A stretch of 64,000 nt of DNA, taken from NCBI RefSeq assembly GCF_032854445.1, contig NC_088303.1, positions 28,375,265 through 28,439,264 on the forward strand. Reading direction: 5' to 3'. Both the position numbers and the translations under genes were made by a program. Under the pieces are notes generated by a model that was not told where the DNA came from, searched no databases, and saw only the letters and a list, made by a program, of their open reading frames with translations. Source of the stretch: Liolophura sinensis. Taxonomy: Eukaryota; Mollusca; Polyplacophora; Chitonida; Chitonidae. Positions 1-11,876 of this stretch are shown here, piece after piece (position 1 is the stretch's first letter; every line of letters starts with the position of its first letter).

Positions 1-802
1 CCAGAAGTACATATACGCTACTATAGGCAGTTCCAGAGGTCAACTATATACTAACGCTCCATACAAATTTTGTTACTATATACAGAGACAACAATTTATA
101 ATAACACGAAGTTCAGAGCCACTCATGCATATAGTTCATCAACCAATGATTTCAACCCTATAATCATTACATTTTATATGTTTACTTAATTGATGCTATT
201 ACTTAATTGATGTTATTAGCCGCACTCCATAATATTTTGCATGTATGTGGCGGACGTCATGCAGGTTTAACCTTTCAGAGGTAGAGCATACCATAAGGGA
301 ACCATATAGCACCTGCATGGGTCAGAACTCGACAGACCTCCTCGTGTAATGCAGCTGCCTGCAAGCTAGGTTGAGTTGGATTCATTGTTGACAAGATATT
401 GCCTTGTGGTGACAGCACGCCAAGCAGATTGATTGCTTGTAGCTATGGTGATTATGAGCACTAAAATGATTTTGATGAACACCAAAGAATTCTCCACTGG
501 AAGCTGCATTTGATAAAAACGTCCAGTTGCATGATGGGTGGAATTTGTTCTGGTTAAATCTTACAGGGACAGATCGTCTCGGACACTCAATTTGTGTACA
601 TACTATAAAGGTGTTATAATAAAATTATTAGGTGCAAAATAAACTGTTCCTCAGTGACTTACTTCATCATTTTCCTGTTTAAGGAAAAATGTCGCCATCT
701 TATTATAATCATAACTTGTTGCGCTTGTGATCAGGCGTATGTTCATCGACCTCGCAAGATACATGATACCATAAACAAATTTGTAAGAGCTGGATCCTAT
801 GA
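1..802. other. AT-rich non-coding stretch, nothing recognised
   Basis: No open reading frame of note on either strand, no tRNA-like block and no tandem repeat seen. Short ACTTAATTGATG(C/T)TATT duplication near 190-215 only. Confidence 0.5.
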
Positions 803-895
803 GGGGCCAAATTAACATTTAGACGAGAATTATCGAGACGATAAATAGTGGTATTTATCAATATCAACAAAGGAATTAACTATATCGATAAAAAA
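803..895. mobile_element. MITE remnant, family 1 (one terminal end)
   Basis: Begins GGGCCAAATTAACATTTAGA and continues into a run of ATCGATA-like and TATCAATATC motifs. The same terminus and interior occur at 11877-12064 (both ends present) and 53471-53604 (opposite end). No transposase is present. I read this as one end of a non-autonomous DNA element. Confidence 0.5.
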
Positions 896-923
896 TATAC
901 AAATAAATAAATATATATATATA

Positions 924-1180
924 CCTCCGTGGCTCAGTTGGTTAGCGCGCTAGCCCAGCGTAATGACCTAGGAGGCTCTCACCAATGCGGTCGCCGTGAG
1001 TTAGTCTCCCTCAGGCTGGCTTGCATCCGACCGTAGTACGTGAAAAGTAATCTGGGTGGGTTTTTACCGGGTTCTGTCCGGTTTCCTCCCACCATAATGC
1101 TGGTCGCCGTCGTATAAGTGAAATATTCTTGAGAACGGCGTAAAACACCAATGAAATAAATAAATAAATAAATAAATGAA
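924..1180 (+). mobile_element. SINE family A, near full length
   Basis: tRNA-like head (CCTCCGTGGCTCAGTTGGTT, an A-box type start), a central region with the GGTTTCCTCCCACCATAATG block, and a tail ending GTAAAACACCAATGAAATAA followed by (AAAT)n. The same arrangement recurs over 20 times in this window in both orientations, so this is a Pol III-derived retroposon, not a tRNA gene. Confidence 0.85.
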
Positions 1181-2230
1181 TAATTTTCCATTAAATGTTA
1201 ATTTGGCTCCCCATAAGATTCGAAGTCGTGATATCCGCGAGAGGTTAGATGGTCTTATGGACACATTCAGTCACTTCGTGAAAACCTAGGTTCGCATTTG
1301 GAATACTTGCTCTGCAGTACACATAATTCAGACAAATTCATAAAATATGCTTATTGAAATTCTGACTACCGAAAAGTCATATAATGGCTTGTTCAGTTTC
1401 CAGTCGACGGAAACGTATGACAAATCACAATCAAGTTTCTGCGGAAACCTAACATGAACACTATGTTGAGTTTCCGGTGTTCACAGAAATCTGTCAGAAA
1501 TGGAATTTTACACTTTCCTAAACGTATCTAAGTTGTTTCCGCCAGACCGGACTTGTCTGCCAACAATCTCGACAGCATGTTAGGCATGTAGAAATTAAGT
1601 TTTACCGCCACATGAATAAGAAAGTAGGGGGTGATAACCATCAGCTATTTGTTATAATTCTTAGTGAGTTTAGTTGTCTCCCCTTAAGCCACTGACGCGG
1701 ACTACATTCTAAAATAGAAATGTACTTACTTCCTTTGTTGAGATTACATGTGTTATATTCTTGGGCGCCATCATTTTTACAAGAGCGACGTCGAAAGCGA
1801 GGTTCGTGCATTACGTCACCTGATTTTGAGTTGACTACTTTCGCTTTATATAAACACCTCACGTGATGGCGAACGTACCGAAGTTTTGAGTAGTGCACTA
1901 TTTACAGGCGTACAAGGGTATTATTATCATCTCCGCCCGTACTCAAGCTCAACCACAGCGATTTAAATACAAGTATATTAACACACGAACCACTTGATTT
2001 TGCATAACAGAATTTATTGGGGATAAAACAATAGTTATCGTGGGTCCCTCATTGTGTTGTCGACGCTGGATGACCCAAGGCAGAAGCTGATACACAAGAT
2101 TCTTACCATACCCAGTCGATTAGACTGCGATGACATCTTTGTTCTCATATGCCACATGCCTTCAGCTCTACTGAAACGCGACTGCTTGTCTTGGCATACA
2201 CGATTACTCTTCGAACTATCTTTTCCTCTC
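1181..2230. other. Non-coding stretch
   Basis: Short ORFs here lack family resemblance, splice context or neighbours. A TTTATATAAA box at about 1847 followed by a CACGTG E-box at about 1861 could be promoter-like, but no gene follows that I can support. Confidence 0.35.
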
Positions 2231-2383
2231 CGGCCGTACGTGGCAAGGGCTGTCAGCAACATGCGGATGGTCGTGGGTTTCCCCTGGCTCTGCCCGGTTT
2301 CGTCCCACCCTAACGCTGGCCGCCGTCGTATGAGTGAAATATTCTTGAGTACGGCGTAAAACACCAATCAAATAAATAAATCC
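2231..2383 (+). mobile_element. SINE family A, 5'-truncated
   Basis: Starts within the GGCCGTACGTGG body block, and keeps the CGGTTTC..CCACC central block, the AATATTCTTGAGTACGGCG block and an (AAAT)-type tail. 5' truncation fits LINE-mediated retroposition. Confidence 0.8.
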
Positions 2384-3534
2384 ACACAATAAATCTTCGT
2401 CCGATGCTATAAGACAGGAACAGAGTATTTAAGTAATTTCTATCATCGGAAGAACTATCGGACAAGTGACTGGAAACGCAATATAGCATGTTCGTAGAAA
2501 CACAGCATTATAGAGGGAATTTCTGCTCGTTGGACTTGGCGAAAATAAGCTAGCTTTTGTTGAAGATCACTCGTCTTCCACAAGTATGGCGTGCATATCT
2601 GGGATATATATCATATTCGACAGTAACTTACAAAATGTCGGCGGATTACTTAGGTCACTCCGGTTTGTACGACCCATTCAAGGGATCCACATCATATAAC
2701 TGAAAAATTTGTAAGTACTTAAACAACAGTGAAATAAATATATAAACAAACGAATACAAAAATGACGTAGGAAATATGAATTTTATTTGTGTACATTCTT
2801 AATGAACAAAATTCGGTGGCTAAAATTTGCTTCAGCTTAGAGATCCCCTTGGATAGGGGGGAATGTCTTAATTGTTCACAATCAAACCATGGTTCATTCT
2901 CATTTTATGTGCGGTGGTTTAATGCATAAGCCTGTGTAAACCCTTGCCAAAAAGGTTCAATATGAGAACAGATTTTTTATTTACATACTCAACGCCGCTC
3001 CTTATATCTGAGGGAAAAACGACTTATGTCAAACTAAATGACGTCATCAAGACTTTTTTTCGCGGAAAAATACTGCAGAAAACCACAACACGTTGCAGCT
3101 TGGTGAACATTTGATTGGCCTGACGCTTGGAGAGTTCAGGCGCGGTTAGAAGCACACCGCACCGCGCAGCACCGCGACATATCGCAACTGTAACAATAGT
3201 TTCTTTGCTATAGCTCCGGGACCGATTCCACAAATATAACTCTGACTTAGAGCAGACTTTAATACCTTGTAATAAAGTTTATTTTTTGGTCATGGATATG
3301 CCTGTGTCGGGAAGCCAACATTCCTGGTCATTTTCATGAGCAGTTTACCGCTCTTCATGTGAACACAAGCCGTCGCTGATCGAGACCAAAACATCTAATG
3401 AGTAAATATCGTATAATGACACAGAAGTACTGATTTCATTAAACCATCCGTGCTATTCATTTAAACGAATTTTGGCTATCTTGTTATCGCCTACAAAATT
3501 TAACCTTATCACCATTAACAAACCGATTTAAAAA
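2384..3534. other. Non-coding stretch, 3' flank of the fucosyltransferase gene
   Basis: No gene recognised. On the minus strand an AATAAA lies near 3270, about 580 bases past the fucosyltransferase stop, and may serve as its polyadenylation signal. The pair of strands otherwise carries only short random ORFs. Confidence 0.35.
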
Positions 3535-3720
3535 TGAAGTGGAAAAATGTATCCCCAATCCGGAAAAGCTGCACATTGAGAAATTTACCCCTATCCCCAC
3601 AGCTGGGCATCGTGAAGTGTATCCCAAACTCTACAGCTGGACATAGAGAAATGTATCCCCTCCTCCCTCCTTTACACCGACAAATGTATTCCAACCCCTA
3701 CAGCTGGACATGGTGCAGAT
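3535..3720. repeat. Degenerate tandem repeat (about 40-45 bp, 4-5 copies)
   Basis: Recurring AAATGTATCCCC ... CTACAGCTGGACAT modules at about 3545, 3585, 3620, 3650 and 3685. A plus-strand ORF across it is a by-product of the repeat. Confidence 0.55.
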
Positions 3721-3852
3721 GGGCCATTGGCGGGATAACCCAAAGCACTCACGTGCAAGGCCCTGGGTTCATGTTTTAAAACATAACTTGACCGAATTTG
3801 TAAAACTTAAAGAACTTAAAACTACACGCAAGCAAGAGTCGAGTACTGGTAA

Positions 3853-5360
3853 TTACTCCATTGGTATCCAAGGCGGGAACATATAGTCATGAATATTCAT
3901 AAACTGTTGAGGAGCTGCATTGCTATTGAACTGATGTTTGTAATAAATAGTCTTGCCATTACTAAGCCAGGCCGCCCACCAACCAAAAGTGCCAACAGTG
4001 AATATGGTGTGTTCACACATAGACAACACGGCAAAGTCTACCGCCCCACTGTTCCCCTCTAAATACACAGTATCAAATGAAGGCACATTGGACTTTACCC
4101 AAGACATGTCATCCGAGCCGGCGATGAACAAAACGTCATGGAAGAGATGCCTGAAGTAGTTTTGTGCACTTATAATATATGACGCAGGCGCAACGTTGTT
4201 GCCCAGTTTTTTCCGGTCGGGGTTCATCATGTCGTTGCGCCGCACGTGCAGTGCCACATATGTAGTACTACTGATCAAGTCCATCGATTTGCGTTGAGAA
4301 ACTATCGCTTTCGTCAACGCCTCCAATGCCAGCTGTCGTATGCTAGGTCGTAGCGTAAACTGACGACGGATGATGTCCGAAATGTGGTGAAAATATCGCC
4401 ATGATTGAAAATACCCAGCAATGCTGACGTCTCCATGCAGCGGGCGATCAAAATGTGTAAATGACATGTTAAAAACCGATCTGTTCTTCTCGTGGTGGAC
4501 TGCCAAATCTTCACACTTCCCGACAGGTTTGATGACTACATCTGGCATTTCAAACAGGCCAATCAGATCGCTATCCGCCTCTACGAAAGCCTTCATGCCG
4601 TTGACATGCACAATACCCAGCAACGCTGCCACTTCAAACATTTGGTTTCCCAACCTTCCGAATTTTCGAACACAAATTCCTAACGGTTGATTGGTCGGAC
4701 TATTCAGATGAGACTGATTATTTTCTCGAAGGCGACGAACCACAGCGTCCCTCAGAAACAGTTTTTGCAATTTAGACGTCAGCATTTCCTTGTCATTCAA
4801 ACGGTGGGCCTCTTCTAGGAAACTTTGGTTGTATACCGACACGACTACATAACCTCCGGCAAACAAGCACGCTGAAAACAAAAAGCAGATAATTAACGTA
4901 CTTTCGATGAGGTCTAAAATCCCAATTCTGGCAATGAATTGGAATACGGGTACACAATATCAAAACTTCAAAGGGATACCCATTCTCCCCTGTGTCGATC
5001 CAATGTTTTCACTCAAAGCTACGTGTAGTTACTTGAATTTAACAAGAAACAATTTGAAACAATTTTCGAACCCTATTTGTAGGCTAACTTTGTTAACGAC
5101 AAAATTCCTATCTGGTAGAAACATCGATTCCATCACTTGTCATCCATTCAAAAATTGCCCTATCAGGATGGATGGATGGATGGATGTAAACTATATACAT
5201 GTACTTAAAATATAGTTAACATATACTTAAAATATAGTTAACATATACTTAATATACAGTTAACATATACTTAAATTATAGTTAACATATACTTACCGAG
5301 GAGAGCGCAATGGTTAAACACTCGTCTCACAAACCAAAGGAAGAACCCACTTCGCTTCAT
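3853..5360 (-). CDS. FUT2-like: Galactoside alpha-1,2-fucosyltransferase-like (GT11), two exons
   Basis: Transfers fucose from GDP-fucose to galactose-ended glycans in the Golgi if active (family knowledge). Coding exons are 5297-5360 and 3853-4871; the intron 4872-5296 has a GTAAGT donor and a TTTTCAG acceptor and interrupts an Ala codon, giving 360 aa. Exon 1 (ATG at 5360-5358) encodes a short basic tail, MKRSGFFLWFVRR. The membrane anchor, about residues 18-36, is split by the intron: a type II topology typical of glycosyltransferases. GT11 signatures seen: GRLGNQMF at about 93, LHVRRND at about 229-235 (the common HVRRGD reads HVRRND), AGSDD near 272-276 and GTFGWWAAWL at about 315-324. 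Family length is 340-370 aa, so it looks complete. The large exon has no stop and ends TAA at 3855-3853. A TTG upstream at 4881 lies in the intron and is not the start. Acceptor specificity cannot be told from sequence. Confidence 0.9.
5160..5292. repeat. GGAT microsatellite plus ~22-bp minisatellite inside the fucosyltransferase intron
   Basis: (GGAT)n near 5166-5186, then about five copies of a unit reading GTTAACATATACTTAAA(T)ATA on the plus strand. The last unit runs directly into the 5' splice site of the fucosyltransferase gene on the minus strand (GTAAGTATATGTTAAC). Confidence 0.8.
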
Positions 5361-5720
5361 TTTGTCACGGTGACAATCAAACTATGCTAGGTTTATTCCT
5401 GTGTAATAAATAATTAAATTTAAATAAAACAAAACAAGTGATCTAAACATTAACACTAATCCATGGCAGTATTGTCATGAAATTGATCCTTTGTAACAAT
5501 TACCCGACAACGTATTCTGTTAACATAGGCTATATGGATGAGTATGAACTATGGTTTAACGTCCTATCGGCAATTTTTCACCCTTGTCATGACGAGAAGA
5601 TGATATAGATTAAATGTACGGAAGCTATAACCGATTTAAAATTAACAGATTTCGCTCATTATGTTGATTTACGTTAAACCAAACCTCAACTATTTAAGTA
5701 TATAAACATTATGTAGCATG
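5361..5720. other. Upstream flank of the fucosyltransferase gene
   Basis: Contains, near 5535-5575, a stretch resembling a mollusc SINE tail (TTTAACGTCCTATCGGCAAT). No TATA or other promoter element is clear. Confidence 0.3.
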
Positions 5721-5940
5721 GGGCCTCCATGGCTCAGTTGCTTAATGCACTAGCGCAGCGTAATGACCCAAGAGCCTCTCACCAATGTGGTCGGTGTGAG
5801 TTCAAGTCCAGCTCATGTTGGCTTCTTCCTCGGCCGTAAGTGGCCAGCTCTTCAGCAACCTGTGGATGGTCATGTGTTTCCCCAGGCTTTGTCTGGTTTC
5901 CTCCCAGATATTCTTGAGTACGGCGTAAAACACCAACTGG
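5721..5940 (+). mobile_element. SINE family A
   Basis: Head GGCCTCCATGGCTCAGTTG, B-box-like GAGTTCAAGTCC, body and TATTCTTGAGTACGGCGTAA tail. An internal part of the central block (the CACCATAATGCTGGCC section) is missing. Confidence 0.85.
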
Positions 5941-6911
5941 TATTCTTGACCTACCCTCATATGCTGAGCGCCAACCGAGAAAATACCAAGGTAGATGTAC
6001 ACCGGTTTGAGTACAACACTATTTGGGACTGAACCGAGATTTCCAGATTTTCTGAAAGAGCATATATACATGCAGTCCGCCTGGTGACAAGAGAAATATC
6101 CATGCACCCTATTTGCTATACCGTCAAAGTATGTAGAAAGCTCCGGTCGGCTGATTTGTATTAAACGCTATCACTAGGGAGATGACCTGTATAGGTCTGT
6201 ACCGAGACAGTCAACCTAAATATGTCAATGCATTTGTATGTACTGAGCGGGGTGAAAGTACAGCGTCAGTGAAATTCTTGTAACGGGAATACGCTATTGT
6301 TCCGATGTAAAGTAACGGTACCTCTTGCCGTTTTCGGGTTTATTACGGATCAGTGACTTTTTAATACAAGCTCCATATTGGATTTGATACACAGGGGCAA
6401 ATGTACATTAATAGCATGAATGGACTTGTATATTTTATATTTCAGATAAAAAGCGAATTCAAAGCTAATGCCAAAACGGAAGACTTTATTCAAGTGGTAT
6501 CAATACTTTATTTTTGAATAACGTCTCATTATATCACAGAATGCTGCAGTTTACTTTCGTCACTGACACCTTTGTCGCTGAAAGCTTCCTCAGCAAAGTT
6601 TGAATGTTATACTTCAGCCCAAAATACATATTTTGACTGGTTAGTACCGCGTGATGAATTTAAACAGATATTGAATCAAATGAACCAGCACTTTTTAAAT
6701 GGACGAATCTAGTCAGTAACTTGCCAGAAGTCAGTGGTTTACTACTGACATTCCGCATTGTCAGTACCAGAAGTGTGGAGTTGAACTTTGCATGTTGATT
6801 TAGTTCATGCATACAGCATAAGATAAAAATAAAATAGTGTTATATCGGTATTATATTATTATCAACTTACTACATATAAACAGAAGTACATGCAGTTGTC
6901 GAAACATAGCA

Positions 6912-7242
6912 ACCGCTTTGGTGGCCTAACGGTTAGAACGTCCATCCCGAAGTAAAGAAACCTCGAATGAAACCCGGATCGGGTCATTCCAAAGACTTTA
7001 AAAATAGTAACTGTTGCTGCCACGCTTGGAGCTCAGCACTAAGATGTTAGAAGAAGAAAACAGGACAGAATGACTCGGTCTCAGTATAATGTGTCTGGGT
7101 GGGGGTGTCGTGTCTGGTGTTTTCATTATGATGTGTTTCAGTATGCACTCGCCCTGCTACAAGAAGACGTTGTACATGTGCACACTCCTAATTACTGCTC
7201 GTCGTCATATGACTCAAAAAAGACGTAAAACTCCAGACATAC
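6912..7242 (+). mobile_element. SINE family D (tRNA-derived)
   Basis: tRNA-like head GGTGGCCTAACGGTTAGAAC with a B-box-like GAAACCCGGATCGGGTCA, then AAAGACTTTAAAAATAGTAA, CAGTATAATGTGTCTGGGTG and a tail GTCATATGACTCAAAAAAGA. A truncated relative lies at 35402-35590. Confidence 0.7.
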
Positions 7243-8071
7243 ATGTTTTCGAAATTTTAGATATAATGATAAATTTGTTTTTAATACCATGTGCAGGTTA
7301 TATCGTAAAGTTTTCTTTCTCGCTTTCAATTCCTTAGACAGTCGTTAAAACTCCAATGCACATATGTGGCCCTTGAGATAAATCATATTTTACTTACAGA
7401 AAGTAATAAGATTCATAAAGCTTTAGTTCGTTTGGTTTTGAGTCAGGTTCACTGGTTTTATGCTGCAGCACAATGTACCAACCACAATTTCAGTTTTTTT
7501 TCCTCAGTTCTAAAAGGTTGGCTTTTAAAGCACTTGCAATATATGACTTTATGACTTAACCCTGAAATTGTTTGATAAAATCTGAGCCCAGAAGCTATCT
7601 TGTACTTAAAGGGGCACAGAATCGATGATGATTGGGTGGAGAAAGGGTTCTCTGGGTTAAACCCTACAGTTTTGGTCACACTTGAATAAATCTGACATAC
7701 CTACAATTAAGCTCATACTACGCATAGCCTGGACCTATCTCTCAAACCAGACAATCAGAGTCGATTCTGTATCCCTTAAAATCAGACTTTATCTTGACTA
7801 CAGAACAGTTAACTACGCTAAAATTGTTAGGATTTACCTTAAGAATTTTGTTTTAATATTTAGAATTCCGTTGGACGTGCGTTTAAGTAATTCAAATGTA
7901 AGTTTAATATTAATTGCGCAATTTAAAGAGGTAGTCTAACTGTTGTCTAAGAATAGATTCGTGACCCAGGGACCAGCATACAAGCATTTCATTTCAGGAA
8001 TGATCCCTTGTAAATGAAAAACGTTAATAGACAGTTTGCATAATGACAATTCAACTCCACTTTAGGTTTTG
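7243..8071. other. Non-coding stretch
   Basis: AT-rich; small ORFs on both strands have no family resemblance. It is the 3' flank of the minus-strand gene ending at 8072. Confidence 0.35.
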
Positions 8072-9731
8072 TCAAACCCAACTCTGATTTTCCCAGTCAT
8101 TGTCCCGAACAGTGTTGTTAAACGAGTAATCAGTTTGCCAAATGTGACCCATATTGCTCAAATTAGTATATCTGATGACGTCATCATTTATAGATTCCTG
8201 CTCAGAAGTGATTGGATTGACAAACAACCAGTCAATGTCCTCCTCCTTCATTGGGAACAAAGGTATGTTTGTTTCCGGAACGACATGTGGATCTTCCCAT
8301 TGTTTTCCAACGTTTGTTGAGTTGGTTGAACATTCAAACTGAAGCGGCTGACCAAGGTAAATATCCTTTAGATTCTGTAAAACATTGTCTGGTTGATTCA
8401 CGGAATCTCCTATAGGCTTGACGCCGACCTGAAACTCGAATGAGTTTTCGGATTGTTTGTTTTCTTTTCTGTCAGTAGGCATACAATGCGCAGGCGCAAT
8501 TGTCAAGGGTAGCACACTGAATGTTTTCGGCCAATCGCTTTCTGTGAAATTCCTTTGAGGGATCACAGAAATCTGACTATGATCTTGAAATGCACCTGAA
8601 TAAAGAAAAAAATAAATGATGAAATTAAGTAAAAATAAATCAAATTGGAATTTCAAAAACGTTTTAAATTTGTCAAAAGAAATGAATTAAGGTAACCTTC
8701 CTTTGTGCAAGAAAAATTATCTGTCTGGCACATTTATACTTACTCGGATCGATAAACAGCCAAAATATCTAACTACACCAAACGATTAGTCAGGTTTTAG
8801 ATTATTTTGGAATGTACAAATATCAATGCTGTCAAAATCTCCGGACAAGTAATTGGCTAACCTGAACACAAGGAAATCCCAGTACACGTAATGTTACACA
8901 CTCATCTGTCACTGCAACAATGTCTTGAATATATTTGGAACATTTTTTGGTTTATTCTTGATTCCTGATTGCTGGTCGATCACATTTGTTGGTATTTGTC
9001 CATTTGTTGTACATGCATGTATATGTGGCAAATTCTTCGTGGAACGTGCTATCTCTTTAATACAAGCAATCCAGAACGTGTTGAACATACTGTTTTTTCA
9101 CTATGTTATAGTTTGGAATAAAAAGAAATTAAACACAGTTTATATGGAGTACTTTAATAACGTATTAACTTTATTACAACCAAAAAACAAACCAAATTAA
9201 CTCTTGGAGTATGATGCATATCAAATTCATATGTTCATGTCAGTGTTCATCTGATGTTTTTTCACATCAGAAATAATTACACCCAGATTTTAGGAAATAC
9301 TTAATTATGACCCACATATAAGTTCCAAATTAATTCCTGTAGCATGTTTGTCCCGAATCCAACATATTATAATCTTTGTGAGCCTTTTGGCACCCTGTTA
9401 AAGGTGATACCAGGAAAATGGTCAAACCTAGCTTTATGAAGTACTTACCAGTTTCCAAATTAAATCCTGCAGCATTTGTCCCGAAACCAGTATAGTGCGT
9501 CTTGGAGCTTGCTGGCAACTGCAATGGTGTTGAATTACAACAGCAGCAGTCACTGGAATTCGAGGCCGTGTGAGGAAGGTCGAGGGTTGCGGCGAGGATC
9601 AAGGTAGATTCCAAATAAGACGGATCCTTAGAGTTTGGCAGCTTAAGTTTCTTCACGTTGTACTGTAAGGTTGTGTCCACGTGTAAGGGTTTCAGGAGAT
9701 GGTCGGGGATCGCACCAAAAGGCACCAACAT
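8072..9731 (-). CDS. Unknown two-exon protein with acidic C-terminus
   Basis: Exons 9449-9731 and 8072-8595 join in phase (ACT G|GT GCA) across an intron with a GTAAGT donor and a polypyrimidine-CAG acceptor, giving 268 aa. The ATG at 9731-9729 is taken as start because an in-frame TGA lies 18 bases upstream; a further 5' exon spliced within those 18 bases cannot be excluded. No signal peptide or membrane segment. A run of four Cys (SSDCCCCNS) sits near residue 61-64. The C-terminal part is rich in Asp, Glu, Asn and Trp (EEDIDWLFVNP, DYSFNNTVRDNDWENQSW), which recalls acidic activation regions, but that is only an impression. I recognise no family. The two-exon phase match over an 853-base intron is the main reason to call it a gene. 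Confidence 0.6.
8657..9320. other. Intron of the unknown gene (8596-9448), unique sequence
   Basis: No mobile element recognised in this part. The adjoining segment 9322-9365 is a diverged copy of the 3' end of exon 1 (see findings). Confidence 0.4.
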
Positions 9732-10477
9732 AATTAGCTGTCTACTTCAAAGTACCTGGCAGTTTGTTAACAGCTTCTTCTCTTATGTAACAATGATGAA
9801 GTATAATACCGCCTGCGAAGTAAAGCTGGAGTTGTCTTCGTCAATAAACTCTCAAATGGCAGTAAGGCATAAAATACCGGTATACCACGAATAAAATGAA
9901 ATGGTATCGAAACGAATCGATTCATTGAATTATTTTCTTTTCTCCATAAAAGACACGAGGCACGCGCATTAGGAATATTTTATTTTTGTTTTTGTCCAAA
10001 GCGAACTGATCTATAAAGTCCAATCTTATTGGTCGCTAAGCCGTCTCGAAGCTTGCCTCGAGACACGTTCGAGGGTAACATAGCAACTCCCGCTGAGACG
10101 TAGCTGATCCAATTCCCTGGGTCAAACCTGCCCTAATGATAATCCACCCTAATCCAGCCCAGTTAATCCGATTCTAGAACCCTACTCAAATTCTAAATCT
10201 TTGATCGCTAAATAAAAGTGTCAACTGTATATTCTCACCGTTATTAATCAGACTTGGTTCATATCATATATGAACAAACGTGTATTCTTCCGTATCAACA
10301 TGATCATAACTAGAAACATGGAATACATTTTAGGTTAAATAAGTATGTATACAAATTGGCGACAAAATGAATATCAGATGAATCATATCTTAATGTCTAA
10401 TAGGTATACCTTAATAAAATGTGTCATATATAGGGCCACATCAATGTAAACAAACAGTATAACTAGGAAATAACTGT
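9732..10477. other. Non-coding stretch upstream of the unknown gene
   Basis: No ORF with support. This is where the promoter or a missing 5' exon of the minus-strand gene would lie. I see no clear TATA box. Confidence 0.3.
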
Positions 10478-10572
10478 ATTTTTTTTATTTAGTTGATTGG
10501 TATTTTACGCCGTACTTTTATGTCTTACTTATACGACGGGCGGCCACCATTATGCTGGGAGGAAACCGACGA
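10478..10572 (-). mobile_element. SINE family A, tail fragment
   Basis: TTGATTGGTATTTTACGCCG, CTTATACGACGG and a CATTATGCTGGGAGGAAACC remnant in reverse orientation. Confidence 0.7.
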
Positions 10573-11876
10573 CTGACAACAATATTACAAATGAAACGTA
10601 TTAATGGTAATTTACATAACCCGAGGAAATAATTTAACGTCTTTTTTAATTAACTTGTTCGATTCAAATCGTTATATTCATTTCTCCCTTTAACAAAAAA
10701 AGTTGGCATATATATATATATATATACCACCTGTATGTTAGGTGCATGGTTAATATAGAAAGAATGTCAGCTGGGTTTTTTTTATCTATTTATTTTTTTT
10801 ATCTAAATTGATGGGCTGAATCTATGTGTAGTATTTCTCGCACATTACGCATCTTGTCGCTCCAAAGTCTTGTCTACACTTTATTTAAGTACACACCTAG
10901 CAAAAGAGTAGCACCGATTTTGACAACATTCAGATTTATATATAAGGTCATGATTACAAATAAGTCATTAACAACTGTAAAATAAATTCCAGCTGCAGTA
11001 TGTATTCGTAATATGTGTAATAAACATCTTCATGCTGGTGGGGCAAACTTCTTCTTTGACCTGCATGTTCTAGTATCTTTTGGCTGTTTCTGAAAAGATT
11101 ACCCGTTGAGAAGACTTTGCCTGAGCAGGATCTTAGTAGCCCGAGCACGCCCCTATCACAGACTTCCACCTTCAACATCTACACGTAATCCCTACCCGCA
11201 GCGATCGAATACCAGCATTACTGTCTTTGGCTAAGTGGTCCTTTTATATGTATGGCAACGGCCACAGGATATATTTATTATCTCCCCAGCTCAAAGGATT
11301 TAAGGAAAAAAGGAAAACTGTGTATATTTTTCCACACTACACTATGTATATAGGCACTGCACACTTACCCAGCAAATGCTTTGTCTCATCGTGAGAGAGA
11401 AACAATATAAATCTCGCTTAATGTTTCAATGTCAAATAAAGCTTATGTAAAAAAGTTCTTATTAATACTGCCGAAGTCTCAGGTCCCCCTCCTCGCCACA
11501 AACACACATAGGCCTACAGAGCCATAATATTGTGCTACCAAACCGTCTGTCCAGTTTCCTCGATATCTCTCAATTTAACGTTACACAATTTACGGACTGT
11601 CAAATATTTCACCTGCTCATTAGAATCATCGTTCATTAAGAATAATAGCTTATATGCAGTGGGTCCGTGGGAAAAGCCTAGGGCTATAATTTCAGACAAG
11701 AAAGAGGGTATCAATAAATAGTTGAATTCAGGCTCTTGAAACTCATAAATGTACGCTAATGACCCGAGTAGGCGGAATATACTGCGTATCTGTTTCATAT
11801 CATAATCTGAGTTATTTAGGAAGAAAACAAAAATAAAAAGTTATGCATTTTAAACTTACTTAGAGATACCTAATAT
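10573..11876. other. Non-coding stretch
   Basis: Includes a short (TA)n at about 10706-10727. A minus-strand ORF of 87 codons at 11535-11798 has no recognisable domain or splice partner, so I do not call it. Confidence 0.35.

Noticed and set aside
924-1000. tRNA genes in the many TGGCTCAGTTGGTTAGCGCG-type segments
   Set aside because: Each is followed by the same long non-tRNA body and AT-rich tail and has no closing acceptor stem; they are SINE heads.
3853-4881. Fucosyltransferase as a single-exon gene starting at a TTG at 4881
   Set aside because: That TTG lies in a polypyrimidine-CAG acceptor; an upstream exon with ATG, basic tail, half of the membrane anchor and GTAAGT donor fits in phase.
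11535-11798. 87-codon minus-strand ORF
   Set aside because: No recognisable domain, no neighbouring exon in phase and no start context; length is within chance for this base composition.
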